IMG/VR virus record: IMGVR_UViG_3300042473_001540
Span: 124,001-188,000 of that record
DNA: 64,000 nt
Source: a virus
Strand: one strand, 5' to 3'
Shown: positions 1 through 7,300 of the stretch, in pieces
Layout of the letters: each line of letters starts with the position of its first letter
Numbering within the stretch: the first letter of the stretch is position 1
Notes under the pieces: model-generated
What the model was told of the DNA's origin: nothing
The model's input: the letters and a program-made list of their open reading frames with translations, nothing else
The model's database searches: none
Position numbers and translations under genes: made by a program

Positions 1-1
1 A

Positions 2-103
2 TTGCCCTCTACAGCTAGAGAACAAAACATAGAGGCTGTAAAAGACTTATTGAGTATCCTAGACAATTTTGGTTACCAGATCAGTCAAAAAACTACCGCC
101 TAA
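2..103 (+). CDS. 3' end of a gene that begins before the window
   Basis: An open frame runs in from the window edge and encodes the last 33 residues of a protein, ending in QISQKTTA and TAA. The visible tail contains an amphipathic stretch (EAVKDLLSILDNF) that gives no clue to function. It reads in the same direction as the VWA gene downstream and is followed by a perfect hairpin, so it may close a transcription unit. The true start and length cannot be seen. Confidence 0.45.
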   Translation: MPSTAREQNIEAVKDLLSILDNFGYQISQKTTA

Positions 104-136
104 AAACTTGCACCCTTAAAATTATCACCGTTAAAT

Positions 137-167
137 AAACATGCTGGATACAGTGTTCAGCATGTTT
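137..167 (+). terminator. hairpin between the partial gene and the VWA gene
   Basis: AAACATGCTG and CAGCATGTTT form a perfect 10-bp stem with an 11-nt loop. There is no long T-run after it, so it is either a weak terminator or a processing/stability hairpin in the leader of the next gene. Confidence 0.45.
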
Positions 168-211
168 GTATCTCCAGGCAGTTTAGACCTGGACGTGAAA
201 GAAGGCAAGTA

Positions 212-964
212 ATGCAACAAAATAATAACCCAGTCTGGGCAAATCCTTTTCCTGCACAATCACTAGTGAATTGGACACCAGCCGCAGCTGGTCGCAATGG
301 AACTCTTATTGCAGTGGTTCTTGATGAAAGTGGAAGCATGGGCCGTGTGCGCGATGCTACAATTTCTGGATTGAATGAGTTTGTTGAAGGACAAAAGACT
401 GCCGAAGGCGCTGGTGATGCCTATCTCACTATTGTTAAATTTGACGCCCCACAAATCACTACATTGTTTGAAAATCAACATGTGAAGTCTGTTAAGGCAC
501 TTACATCAGCTGACTATCAGCCTGGTGGTGGCACCAACCTAATGGATGCTATTGGGCACACTTTGGAAAAGATCAACAAGGTTCTTAACTCAGTGCCTCA
601 GGCCGAACGGCCAGGTGTGCTGGTTGTGATTGTAACTGACGGCGAGGAAAACTCAAGCCGCAGCTACAACACAGCTCAAATCAAGGAAATGGTCAAGCTG
701 AGTGAAGCCTCTGACTGGACTTTCACCTTCCTTGGTGCCAATGTAGATGCATTTGCAATGGGTCACACATTTGGTATGCAACAAAGTAACACAGTAACCT
801 ACTCAACCAACAGCATGGCAGACACCATGGATGTGCTAAGCAAGACCACTACTCGTGTTCGCATGGCCAAAAGTGCTGGAGTATCTACCGCTGATCTCTA
901 TGCAAGCGAGACTATGTATAGCGCAGTTGATCGCAACACGGTAATGGGCAACAAAAATGCGTAA
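212..964 (+). CDS. von Willebrand factor A (VWA) domain protein
   Basis: A 250-residue protein that is essentially one VWA domain. Strand 1 carries the metal-ion-dependent adhesion motif DESGSMG (about residues 38-44); GGGTNLMDAI (about 106-115) supplies the conserved Thr, and a VTDGEEN stretch (about 145-151) completes the MIDAS. There is no signal peptide or membrane segment. VWA proteins usually act as substrate adaptors for MoxR-type AAA+ ATPases, and this genome also encodes a MoxR ATPase at 46147 and a second VWA protein at 61002, so a joint role is an inference. The C-terminal third has no recognisable domain. The next gene overlaps its stop by 8 nt. Confidence 0.85.
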   Translation: MQQNNNPVWANPFPAQSLVNWTPAAAGRNGTLIAVVLDESGSMGRVRDATISGLNEFVEGQKTAEGAGDAYLTIVKFDAPQITTLFENQHVKSVKALTSADYQPGGGTNLMDAIGHTLEKINKVLNSVPQAERPGVLVVIVTDGEENSSRSYNTAQIKEMVKLSEASDWTFTFLGANVDAFAMGHTFGMQQSNTVTYSTNSMADTMDVLSKTTTRVRMAKSAGVSTADLYASETMYSAVDRNTVMGNKNA

Positions 965-1694
965 CGGCTATGGGTTGGATTTTATTATTCGGCCCAAAGG
1001 TCGCTCTCCAGCTGATGAATACCCTCATCGTGGCCAAACCTGGATTGAGGGTCGAGCGGGCAGTAACTATGTTATTGAACTTCAAAACCACACCTTAAGC
1101 CCAGTGATGGCTGTAGTGTCTGTTGACGGCATCTGCGTAATTGATGGCAAGCCCGCCAGTTATGAAAGCAATGGGTTTTTGATTCCAGCACAGGGAACCA
1201 CAAGCGTTCCTGGCTGGATGTTGAATAGGGAACAGGCAGCTGAGTTTGTATTTGGCAGCAAGAAGCATAGTTATGCAGCAGAATCTGGTTCAGACACCAG
1301 CAATGTTGGGGTGATTGGTGTAGCTTGGTTTCTCCAAAAAGAGCCCAGCTACACTGGGCAACCCTTTCCATTTTATGGAGCCGTTGACATTCATCAACTT
1401 GGCAAGAGTGTGCTGCGAGCCTCTGGGTCAATAGCTGCTAGTTCAATGAGTATAGGCAGTGTTGGTACTGGATTTGGTCAAGAAACGTCCTTCAATACCA
1501 CTCATGTGAGATTTGAACGAAACAGCAATCAACCGCAGGTTGTTCAAACCATCTTTTATGACAGTGCTGACAACCTTCAAAAAATGGGTATCCGTCTCAA
1601 GGAAAGAAACAGTTATCAGACTCGAGTCGCCTTCCCAGGTAGCGAGCCTGGCTTCTGCAAGCCTCCACCCAGTTGGGTACGAAAAACTCAATGA
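957..1694 (+). CDS. conserved protein with an extracellular/virion-like beta fold, function unknown
   Basis: A 245-residue soluble protein. The segment VMAVVSVDGICVIDGKPAS, followed by a FLIPAQGTTSVPGWMLN stretch, resembles a small conserved family seen in bacteria and phages, in which a beta-sandwich carries the pattern VDGxxVxDGxP...I.PGxxxxxxGW. The last 60 residues look like a separate strand-rich tail. It starts inside the end of the VWA gene, so the two are translationally coupled and probably share a job. I cannot assign a reaction. Confidence 0.7.
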   Translation: MRNGYGLDFIIRPKGRSPADEYPHRGQTWIEGRAGSNYVIELQNHTLSPVMAVVSVDGICVIDGKPASYESNGFLIPAQGTTSVPGWMLNREQAAEFVFGSKKHSYAAESGSDTSNVGVIGVAWFLQKEPSYTGQPFPFYGAVDIHQLGKSVLRASGSIAASSMSIGSVGTGFGQETSFNTTHVRFERNSNQPQVVQTIFYDSADNLQKMGIRLKERNSYQTRVAFPGSEPGFCKPPPSWVRKTQ

Positions 1695-1732
1695 CAAATT
1701 GACATTGCTGTTTCTGTGCACAAATATAATGC

Positions 1733-2578
1733 ATGGAAACAGCAATTTCAGTTTTTGGGGCCACAGGATTTGTGGGCAGTGCATTTGTTCAAAAAACCCA
1801 ACACAAATGCATAGGTGTTCCTCGAAATTCCCGAACTCCTCCCACAAACAACATACTGTATCTCATCTCTACAACTGACAATTATAATGTATTCAGTGAC
1901 CTGCACAAGGACATCAATACAAATTTAAATGTATTGATGGAGACCCTACAACACTGCAATCAACCAGATGTTGTTTTCAATTTTGTGTCATCTTGGTTTG
2001 TGTATGGAAGTCATACACAATTACCTGTTCCTGAAACTGCGCATTGTGATCCTCGGGGATTTTACAGCATTACCAAGAGAACAGCAGAGCAGCTCTTGAT
2101 GAGCTGGTGCAACACCTTTGGCGTCAAGTATCGTATCCTGCGTTTGTCTAACATTTATGGGCCAGGAGACGCTGGAGCAAGCACAAAGAAAAACGCTATC
2201 CAACACATGGTCTCACAATTGTATCATAACAAACCCATTGACTTGTATGAGAATGGTATGGTTTACAGAGACTTACTCTATATTGACGACGCAGTAAGAG
2301 CCATCAGCTTGGTGCTTGAAAAAGGTGAGCTCAACACTATCTACAACATTGGCTCAGGGCATGCCACGCTATTGCGTGATGTGATTGACATATCTGCCCA
2401 TCTAACAAATAGTAGATCTCAGATCAATGGCATACCAACACCTGAATTTCATCAAAAAATACAAAGTCGAGATTTTTGGCTTGATACGACCCTGCTTCAA
2501 AGTTTGGGGTTTGCGCCTCAAGTGTGTTTGACACAAGGCTTAACTGATCTTATCCGCAGCATTTCCACACACTCTTAA
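1733..2578 (+). CDS. NAD(P)-dependent sugar epimerase/dehydratase/reductase (extended SDR)
   Basis: A 281-residue Rossmann-fold protein of the extended short-chain dehydrogenase family. The dinucleotide motif GATGFVG lies at residues 9-15, the catalytic YSITK (YxxxK) about residue 111, and RLSNIYGPG (about 139-147) is typical of nucleotide-sugar epimerases, reductases and 4,6-dehydratases. YRDLLYIDDAV matches the conserved C-terminal segment. It lies directly before an E1-type 3-dehydrase, a pairing expected in 3,6-dideoxyhexose synthesis, where an SDR reduces or epimerises the 4-keto sugar. Substrate is inferred from context only. An AT-rich TATAAT lies just before the start. Confidence 0.85.
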   Translation: METAISVFGATGFVGSAFVQKTQHKCIGVPRNSRTPPTNNILYLISTTDNYNVFSDLHKDINTNLNVLMETLQHCNQPDVVFNFVSSWFVYGSHTQLPVPETAHCDPRGFYSITKRTAEQLLMSWCNTFGVKYRILRLSNIYGPGDAGASTKKNAIQHMVSQLYHNKPIDLYENGMVYRDLLYIDDAVRAISLVLEKGELNTIYNIGSGHATLLRDVIDISAHLTNSRSQINGIPTPEFHQKIQSRDFWLDTTLLQSLGFAPQVCLTQGLTDLIRSISTHS

Positions 2579-2599
2579 CAAAAAGGCCTTGAGTTTTTC

Positions 2600-3904
2600 A
2601 TGAGCATTCGCGCCCACATACAAGATTTTCTTAACCAAGTTGGTAATGAAGAACCCAATTTGTTTCCTTACATGGCCAACTCAGGTGATTTTGAACCTGG
2701 TAAATCCACTGTTTATTATTCTGGTCCCTACTGGGATCAAGATGAAATTGCCGAAATGATGCACAGCATATTGAAGGGCAAATGGTTGAGCAGTGGTGAA
2801 AAGGTTGCTCGCTTTGAAAAGGGTTTTGGCGAAAAGTTCAATCTACCCCATAATGTGATGGTAAACAGCGGGAGCTCGGCCAATCTCGCAATGATTGCAG
2901 CACTGAAAAAGAGTTTTGGGTGGAGTGACGACAGCGAGATTTTGGTTTGTGTGTGTGGCTTCCCCACTACTATTGCTCCCATTGTACAAAACAATCTCAA
3001 GCCAGTTTTTGTGGACATTGACTTCTCTGATCTCAACTGGGATTTGACACAACTGGAGTCAAAAATCACATCAAAAACGGTTGCGGTGTTCAGCAGTCCC
3101 GTGTTGGGCAATCCCTATGACTTTGATAGGATTCAAGAGATTGCAGCCCGGCACAAGCTCCAGCTCATCTCAGACAACTGTGACAGCCTAGGCAGCAAGT
3201 GGCGAGGACAGTATCTCACCGACTTCAGTGTGGCAGCATCTTGTAGCTTTTATCCAGCACACCATCTCTGCACCATGGAAGGCGGTATGGTGAGCAGCAA
3301 GAGTAAAGAGATCGTCACCCTGGCACGGAGCATCAGCTGGTGGGGTCGCGACTGCCATTGTGTGGGGGCACAAAATCTCATTCAGTGTGGCATGTGTGGC
3401 GAGAGGTTCAAAAAGTGGATCCAAGAGTATGACACGGTCATGGACCACAAATATTTGTTCAGCAACATGGGCTATAATCTCAAGCCACTAGACATGCAAG
3501 GTGGAGTTGGCTTAGTTCAGCTGAAAAAATGGGAAAAGATACACGCTCTTCGCCGTATCAACAAAACTCGCATCCAAGATATTTTAGAAACTGTGCCGGG
3601 GGTGCGTGTGGTGAATGAGCGAAGAGAAGCCGAGACCAGTTGGTTCGGTGTGCCTGTGATTTGTGAAAGCAAAGAACAGAAAGAGCACCTTGTGAGCTTC
3701 CTAGAGGGAAATAGGATTCAAACCAGAAATTATTTTGCTGGCAATATCCTAGTGCATCCTGGGTATCGCCATCTCGGTGACTATCGAGATTATTCCAATG
3801 CCAACTTGGTGCTCGACCGCGTGTTTTTCCTGGGTTGCAGTCCCACAATCACAGAGGGTATGTGCGACTACATCGCTTCAGTGGTGCAGCGAGCCACAAG
3901 CTAA
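2600..3904 (+). CDS. CDP-4-keto-6-deoxyglucose-3-dehydrase-like enzyme (E1/RfbH type, DegT/DnrJ fold)
   Basis: A 434-residue member of the PLP/PMP-dependent DegT/DnrJ/EryC1/StrS fold. The position that holds the PLP lysine in aminotransferases reads SFYPAHH (about residues 216-222), with histidine instead of lysine, the hallmark of E1 dehydrases (DdhC/RfbH, ColD) that use PMP to remove a hydroxyl. Cysteines at about 252, 254, 263 and 266 (GRDCHC, CGMC) followed by DHKYLFSNMGYNLK match the iron-sulfur region of RfbH proteins. The known reaction is C-3 deoxygenation of CDP-4-keto-6-deoxyglucose with a reductase partner (E3), which I do not see here. Its product would feed dideoxysugars for a surface glycan. 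Confidence 0.9.
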   Translation: MSIRAHIQDFLNQVGNEEPNLFPYMANSGDFEPGKSTVYYSGPYWDQDEIAEMMHSILKGKWLSSGEKVARFEKGFGEKFNLPHNVMVNSGSSANLAMIAALKKSFGWSDDSEILVCVCGFPTTIAPIVQNNLKPVFVDIDFSDLNWDLTQLESKITSKTVAVFSSPVLGNPYDFDRIQEIAARHKLQLISDNCDSLGSKWRGQYLTDFSVAASCSFYPAHHLCTMEGGMVSSKSKEIVTLARSISWWGRDCHCVGAQNLIQCGMCGERFKKWIQEYDTVMDHKYLFSNMGYNLKPLDMQGGVGLVQLKKWEKIHALRRINKTRIQDILETVPGVRVVNERREAETSWFGVPVICESKEQKEHLVSFLEGNRIQTRNYFAGNILVHPGYRHLGDYRDYSNANLVLDRVFFLGCSPTITEGMCDYIASVVQRATS

Positions 3905-3912
3905 ATCTCCTG

Positions 3913-3940
3913 TTGACATTTTTCCTGAGTCAGCTATTAT
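3913..3940 (+). promoter_or_regulatory. sigma70-type promoter
   Basis: TTGACA, 16 nt, then TATTAT. It lies in the gap after the 3-dehydrase gene and about 25 nt before a strong AGGAGG ribosome site at 3953-3958, so it should start a new transcript for the 119-residue protein and the HD hydrolase. Confidence 0.7.
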
Positions 3941-3963
3941 GAGCTCCATAACAGGAGGCACAT

Positions 3964-4323
3964 ATGCTGACTCAGGAAGCTTTGGTTGAGAGTGGCTACA
4001 AGAGGTTTCCTAATCCTCTTCCTTCCCGACTTGATCCAGAGTTCAACCAATACGGGTATCAAAAGCGTGTGTCAGATGAAAAGGGCATTCGTTATTTCAT
4101 CGATGTGATCCAGTACAACTGGAAGAATGTGCCTGGCTATCCGGGTGCGCAACTCACTTATGAGCCGGAAGTGCATCTATACACCAGCGATTGTGCAGCG
4201 TTGATTCGGGTCATTGTGCTCAATGACGCGCATTGCGCTAGTGTTGAAGCCCTTGAAGCATATGTGGATCAACTTTGGCGTCAAACAGGCGCCGGATATT
4301 ACGAAAGGTTTGGCTATGAGTGA
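3964..4323 (+). CDS. hypothetical protein, 119 residues
   Basis: A soluble acidic protein with no motif I recognise. The middle (GIRYFIDVIQYNWKN, then YEPEVHLYT) alternates polar and hydrophobic residues as in a beta-sheet, and the end (VEALEAYVDQLWRQTG) looks helical. It has its own sigma70 promoter and an AGGAGG ribosome site, so it is probably well expressed early. Its stop overlaps the HD gene start by 8 nt, which suggests coupled translation. Confidence 0.7.
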   Translation: MLTQEALVESGYKRFPNPLPSRLDPEFNQYGYQKRVSDEKGIRYFIDVIQYNWKNVPGYPGAQLTYEPEVHLYTSDCAALIRVIVLNDAHCASVEALEAYVDQLWRQTGAGYYERFGYE

Positions 4324-4855
4324 TCTAGTTCACAGTGCAAAGATCTTCTCAATTGCTGCTCACTCTGCTGTGGGACAGCGACGCAAGTATTCAGATGCAC
4401 CTTACTGGACACACTGCGAGCGTGTGGTGGCTACCTTGGACAAGTTCAGCCAGGCCCCTGTCTCGGATGAGATGCGTGCTGCCGCCTGGCTTCACGACGC
4501 AGTTGAGGACACCAATGTGGACCTTGAACTGATTCGTGACCTGTTTGGTAACAATGTGTATCACCTCGTGGAGATGCTAACTGATGTTAGTCGGCCTGAA
4601 GATGGGAACCGGCGAGCACGCAAAGCTCTAGACCTGGAGCACACCAAGCTAGCTAGCACAGAGGCTCGGAACATCAAGCTTGCAGATCTTATTGATAATG
4701 CTGAGAGTATTGTTGACAATGACCCAGGTTTCGCTGTAGTATGGCTTCGAGAGAAGCGTGCTCTCCTAGAGGTGCTGGCGGATGCTGATCCAGGTCTATA
4801 TGCTGAGGCACTTCGTGTATATAAGGAGTGTGATCGGAAACTGAACAAAAATTGA
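4316..4855 (+). CDS. HD-domain phosphohydrolase, SpoT/MESH1-like
   Basis: The ATG is preceded by GAAAGG and gives 179 residues. The pattern YWTHCERVVATL (about 26-37), AAAWLHDAVEDT (about 55-66, the HD pair plus the ED motif) and VYHLVEMLTDVSR (about 81-93) follows the (p)ppGpp hydrolase half of RelA/SpoT proteins. The synthetase, TGS and ACT domains are absent, so the length matches stand-alone small alarmone hydrolases (MESH1 type). Likely reaction: removal of the 3'-pyrophosphate of ppGpp, or a related nucleotide hydrolysis, in the cytoplasm. Such an enzyme could blunt a stringent response during infection; this is inference. Confidence 0.8.
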   Translation: MSDLVHSAKIFSIAAHSAVGQRRKYSDAPYWTHCERVVATLDKFSQAPVSDEMRAAAWLHDAVEDTNVDLELIRDLFGNNVYHLVEMLTDVSRPEDGNRRARKALDLEHTKLASTEARNIKLADLIDNAESIVDNDPGFAVVWLREKRALLEVLADADPGLYAEALRVYKECDRKLNKN

Positions 4856-4888
4856 TAACTCTTTGAAACGTTTTTGACTGGCAGGGTG

Positions 4889-4917
4889 TTGACAGCACAA
4901 AAACTACGCGCTATATA
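4889..4917 (+). promoter_or_regulatory. sigma70-type promoter
   Basis: TTGACA, 17 nt, then TATATA. It lies in the 97-nt gap between the HD hydrolase and the 64-residue gene; an AAAGGAG ribosome site follows before the next ATG. Confidence 0.75.
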
Positions 4918-4952
4918 CAGATACACTACAAACACACAAAGGAGAGACTCAA

Positions 4953-5147
4953 ATGGTAATTTATTCTGCTGAACCTCGTCGGGGCTTTGTGGCCAACATT
5001 GGTGATCGAGTTGTGTATGGCGAAGATGAAAACAACCTCCGCGGTGTGGGCTCAGTGACAGTGAACGAAAAGGGTCGACTGGTGGTAAATGAGCAGCCGC
5101 TGGAAACACTGCTTCGCAAATATGGCTACCTGCGCCTAGCAGCCTAA
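4953..5147 (+). CDS. hypothetical small protein, 64 residues
   Basis: A small basic-acidic protein with no cysteine and no membrane segment. VANIGDRVVYG and GSVTVNEKGRLVVN suggest a compact SH3-like or OB-like beta barrel. It has its own sigma70 promoter and a good ribosome site, and is closed by a strong inverted repeat, so it is a stand-alone unit placed just before the DNA ligase gene. Function unknown. Confidence 0.65.
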   Translation: MVIYSAEPRRGFVANIGDRVVYGEDENNLRGVGSVTVNEKGRLVVNEQPLETLLRKYGYLRLAA

Positions 5148-5151
5148 ATTT

Positions 5152-5188
5152 TGTGCGGGAGTCACAATTTGGTGTTGACTCCCGCACA
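5152..5188. terminator. 13-bp perfect inverted repeat overlapping the next promoter
   Basis: TGTGCGGGAGTCA and TGACTCCCGCACA pair without mismatch around an 11-nt AT-rich spacer. It sits immediately after the stop of the 64-residue gene, as a terminator would, but has no T-run, and its right arm contains the -35 box of the ligase promoter. It could be a terminator, an operator or both. Confidence 0.6.
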
Positions 5189-5202
5189 CACTGCTGTATA
5201 GT
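5175..5202 (+). promoter_or_regulatory. sigma70-type promoter of the DNA ligase unit
   Basis: TTGACT, 16 nt, then TATAGT. The -35 box lies inside the right arm of the inverted repeat at 5152-5188, so a protein bound to the repeat, or a cruciform, would block this promoter. The likely transcript covers the ligase, the 86-residue gene and the DUF350 gene. Confidence 0.7.
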
Positions 5203-5228
5203 GTGCTGACAAAGAGGGAAGAGAGCGT

Positions 5229-6578
5229 ATGCAAACCGCAGCTGACGTAATTGTTGCACTAGAAGCCACCAACAGTCGGCTGGACAAGGAAGCGATTGTT
5301 GAGCAGGCTTGGAAGCTGGGCATCACAGACTTTTTTAAAGGTGCAATGCTGGCGTTTGATGCGCTCGTGACCTTTGGCATCAAGAAGGTTCCGCTTATTG
5401 ATGATACTGAGCAGGGACCAGCTGCGGGCAGCTACACGTTTGCACACTTCAAAACTCTCGCAGATGCACTGAAGAATCGCAAGCTTACCGGGCATGATGC
5501 TCGTGACGCTGTGTTGGAAGCTGCTGAAAGCTGCAACACGCACGAGTGGAACAATTGGTATAGGCGCGTGCTACTCAAGGACTTCAAGTGCGGCCTGAGT
5601 GAGACCACCATCAACAAGGTGCTAGGCAAGCTCGGCAAAGACGCCAAAGCTTACACTGTGCCAGTGTTCACTTGCCAGCTGGCCAAGGACAGTGACGATC
5701 ACCCCAATGACATGCGGGGCAAGAAGCTGTGCGACTTCAAGCTGGATGGAGCAAGGTTGCTCACTGTGTTGAACAAGGCTACTGGCGAAGTAATCCAATA
5801 CAGCCGGAATGGCCACATCAACAATAACTTCCCTCAACTAACTGAGGCGCTGGCTACACTCTTGCCCCAACTAACTGAAAGCGTTGTGCTGGATGGGGAG
5901 GTTGTGTCTGCCAGCTTTCAGGCTATGATGAAGCAGTTCAAGCGCAAGAAGAACGTTGACACTTCTGATGCACATCTTGCACTGTTTGACATTGTGCCCT
6001 TGAGTGCATTTCTCAAGGGCGAATACAAGGTCTCGCAGCGTGATCGTCACCTCGCACTGTGTGAGCTGGAACCGCTCCTGAAGTCTGCTACCAAGGACCA
6101 GGTCAGTGTTGTGCCCAAGGTGGAAATTGACCTAGACACAGAGGAGGGGCAGGCTCGCCTCAGCGAGTTCAACCGCGAGGCACTTGACAGTGGCGTAGAA
6201 GGAATCATGGTGAAGGATCCCGGGGCTCCTTACAAGTGCAAGCGAAGCTCAAATTGGTTGAAGACAAAACCATTTATTTTTGTAGACCTTGAGGTAACTG
6301 CTGTTGTTCCAGGTAAACCTGGCACCAAGTATGAACACACCATGGGTGCTGTGGAGTTTGGTGGCGAGGATCAAGGACGAGTGATCTCGGTTAGTGTAGG
6401 CAGCGGCTGGAGCGACGAGGATCGTGATGTGATCTGGAAGCACCGGAAAAAGGCAGTTGGGCGTATTGGTGAGATACGAGCAGATCTCATCTCCAAGAGT
6501 GAGAACGGTGACACGTATAGCCTGCGCTTTCCTCGCTTTGAGCGTTGGCGTGGCTGGGCCCCAGGCGAGAAGATCTAA
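5229..6578 (+). CDS. ATP-dependent DNA ligase
   Basis: A 449-residue ligase that seals nicks using ATP. The adenylation motif reads FKLDGARLL with the nucleotide-binding lysine near residue 171; SVVLDGEVV (motif III region), GIMVKDPGAPY (motif IV) and WLKTKP (motif V) follow in order. An N-terminal helical region precedes the catalytic core and an OB-fold tail follows, giving a size like T4 gp30 and other phage ligases. The start is supported by AAGAGGGAAGAG just upstream. It heads a unit whose next gene starts within its stop (TAATG). Confidence 0.92.
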   Translation: MQTAADVIVALEATNSRLDKEAIVEQAWKLGITDFFKGAMLAFDALVTFGIKKVPLIDDTEQGPAAGSYTFAHFKTLADALKNRKLTGHDARDAVLEAAESCNTHEWNNWYRRVLLKDFKCGLSETTINKVLGKLGKDAKAYTVPVFTCQLAKDSDDHPNDMRGKKLCDFKLDGARLLTVLNKATGEVIQYSRNGHINNNFPQLTEALATLLPQLTESVVLDGEVVSASFQAMMKQFKRKKNVDTSDAHLALFDIVPLSAFLKGEYKVSQRDRHLALCELEPLLKSATKDQVSVVPKVEIDLDTEEGQARLSEFNREALDSGVEGIMVKDPGAPYKCKRSSNWLKTKPFIFVDLEVTAVVPGKPGTKYEHTMGAVEFGGEDQGRVISVSVGSGWSDEDRDVIWKHRKKAVGRIGEIRADLISKSENGDTYSLRFPRFERWRGWAPGEKI

Positions 6579-6838
6579 TGAAGTATGAGAAACTGCCCAA
6601 GAGCCCAGGCTGGATATTTTTCAGCACTGCAACAAATGCCAAGGAAAGGCGTGCTGAGCTCAAGCCCATTATGGTGCTATGCAAGAGTACCCTGGGACGC
6701 AGCCATGGACCCCACAATCAAGGCAGTCGGTGGTATTACTGCCATGCTCGCAGTCCCAACGGCTGGCTCAACAATAGAGACAGTGTGGTGATCGTGGACC
6801 CTGGCGTGGCTGCCCAGGTTATTTTGACATTTTTCTGA
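6578..6838 (+). CDS. hypothetical protein, 86 residues
   Basis: It begins in the TAATG junction with the ligase stop and is therefore translationally coupled to it. The protein is basic in its first half and rich in aromatic residues (GWIFFS, SRWYYCHARS, NGWLNNRDSVVIVDP). There is no transmembrane segment or known motif. The coupling hints at a DNA-related role, but nothing in the sequence proves it. Confidence 0.6.
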   Translation: MKYEKLPKSPGWIFFSTATNAKERRAELKPIMVLCKSTLGRSHGPHNQGSRWYYCHARSPNGWLNNRDSVVIVDPGVAAQVILTFF

Positions 6839-6854
6839 AAAAGGAAACCCAGAG

Positions 6855-7253
6855 ATGCTACTAGCTACCCTGCCCAACTTCCTGCTGTATTTTGGCAGCA
6901 GCCTTGTGATGATTGTCATCAGCCTCTACATCTACATCCGGATCACGCCCTATGATGAGATCCAACTCATCCGAGAAGGGAACACAGCCGCAGCACTGAG
7001 TTTTGCTGGCACCCTGCTGGGCATGACAGTAGCTATGGCCTCTGTGATCATCTACAGCACTGGTTGGCTTGACAAGGTCATTTGGTGTGCTGTGGCACTG
7101 GCTATGCAACTCCTAATGTGGGAGATCATGAACTGGGTGTTTGGCAACCTACAGCGCAGTATTGCAGTTGACCGCTGCATGGCTGATGCAATCATGTTGG
7201 GTACCAGCAGCCTGGCTGTTGGTATCCTACAGGCAGCCTGCTTCACCTACTAA
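6855..7253 (+). CDS. DUF350 inner-membrane protein (YjfL-like)
   Basis: A 132-residue protein with four hydrophobic segments (about residues 8-27, 45-65, 72-92 and 108-129) and the family signature ITPYDEIQLIREGNTAAALS after the first helix. This matches the DUF350/YjfL family of small inner-membrane proteins. In enterobacteria yjfL lies beside yjfM (DUF1190) and yjfC (glutathionylspermidine-synthase-like ATP-grasp), and the same order follows here. The family's biochemical role is not settled; it is linked to envelope stress systems. The promoter of the next gene starts 3 nt after its stop. Confidence 0.88.
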   Translation: MLLATLPNFLLYFGSSLVMIVISLYIYIRITPYDEIQLIREGNTAAALSFAGTLLGMTVAMASVIIYSTGWLDKVIWCAVALAMQLLMWEIMNWVFGNLQRSIAVDRCMADAIMLGTSSLAVGILQAACFTY

Positions 7254-7255
7254 GC

Positions 7256-7283
7256 TTGACACTTTCCTTAAACCTGCTATAGT
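7256..7283 (+). promoter_or_regulatory. sigma70-type promoter of the DUF1190 gene
   Basis: TTGACA, 16 nt, then TATAGT: the clearest example of the early-type promoter in this window. An AGGAG ribosome site and the ATG follow within 20 nt. Confidence 0.8.
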
Positions 7284-7300
7284 CCTCGCAGGAGACACAC

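Noticed and set aside
2600-3904. Call as a sugar aminotransferase
   Set aside because: The PLP lysine is replaced by histidine and a Cys-rich segment like that of iron-sulfur E1 dehydrases is present, so it should not carry out ordinary transamination.
4214-4315. Longer start of the HD hydrolase
   Set aside because: It lies inside the previous gene and adds unrelated residues; the ATG at 4316 has GAAAGG and yields a typical HD domain.
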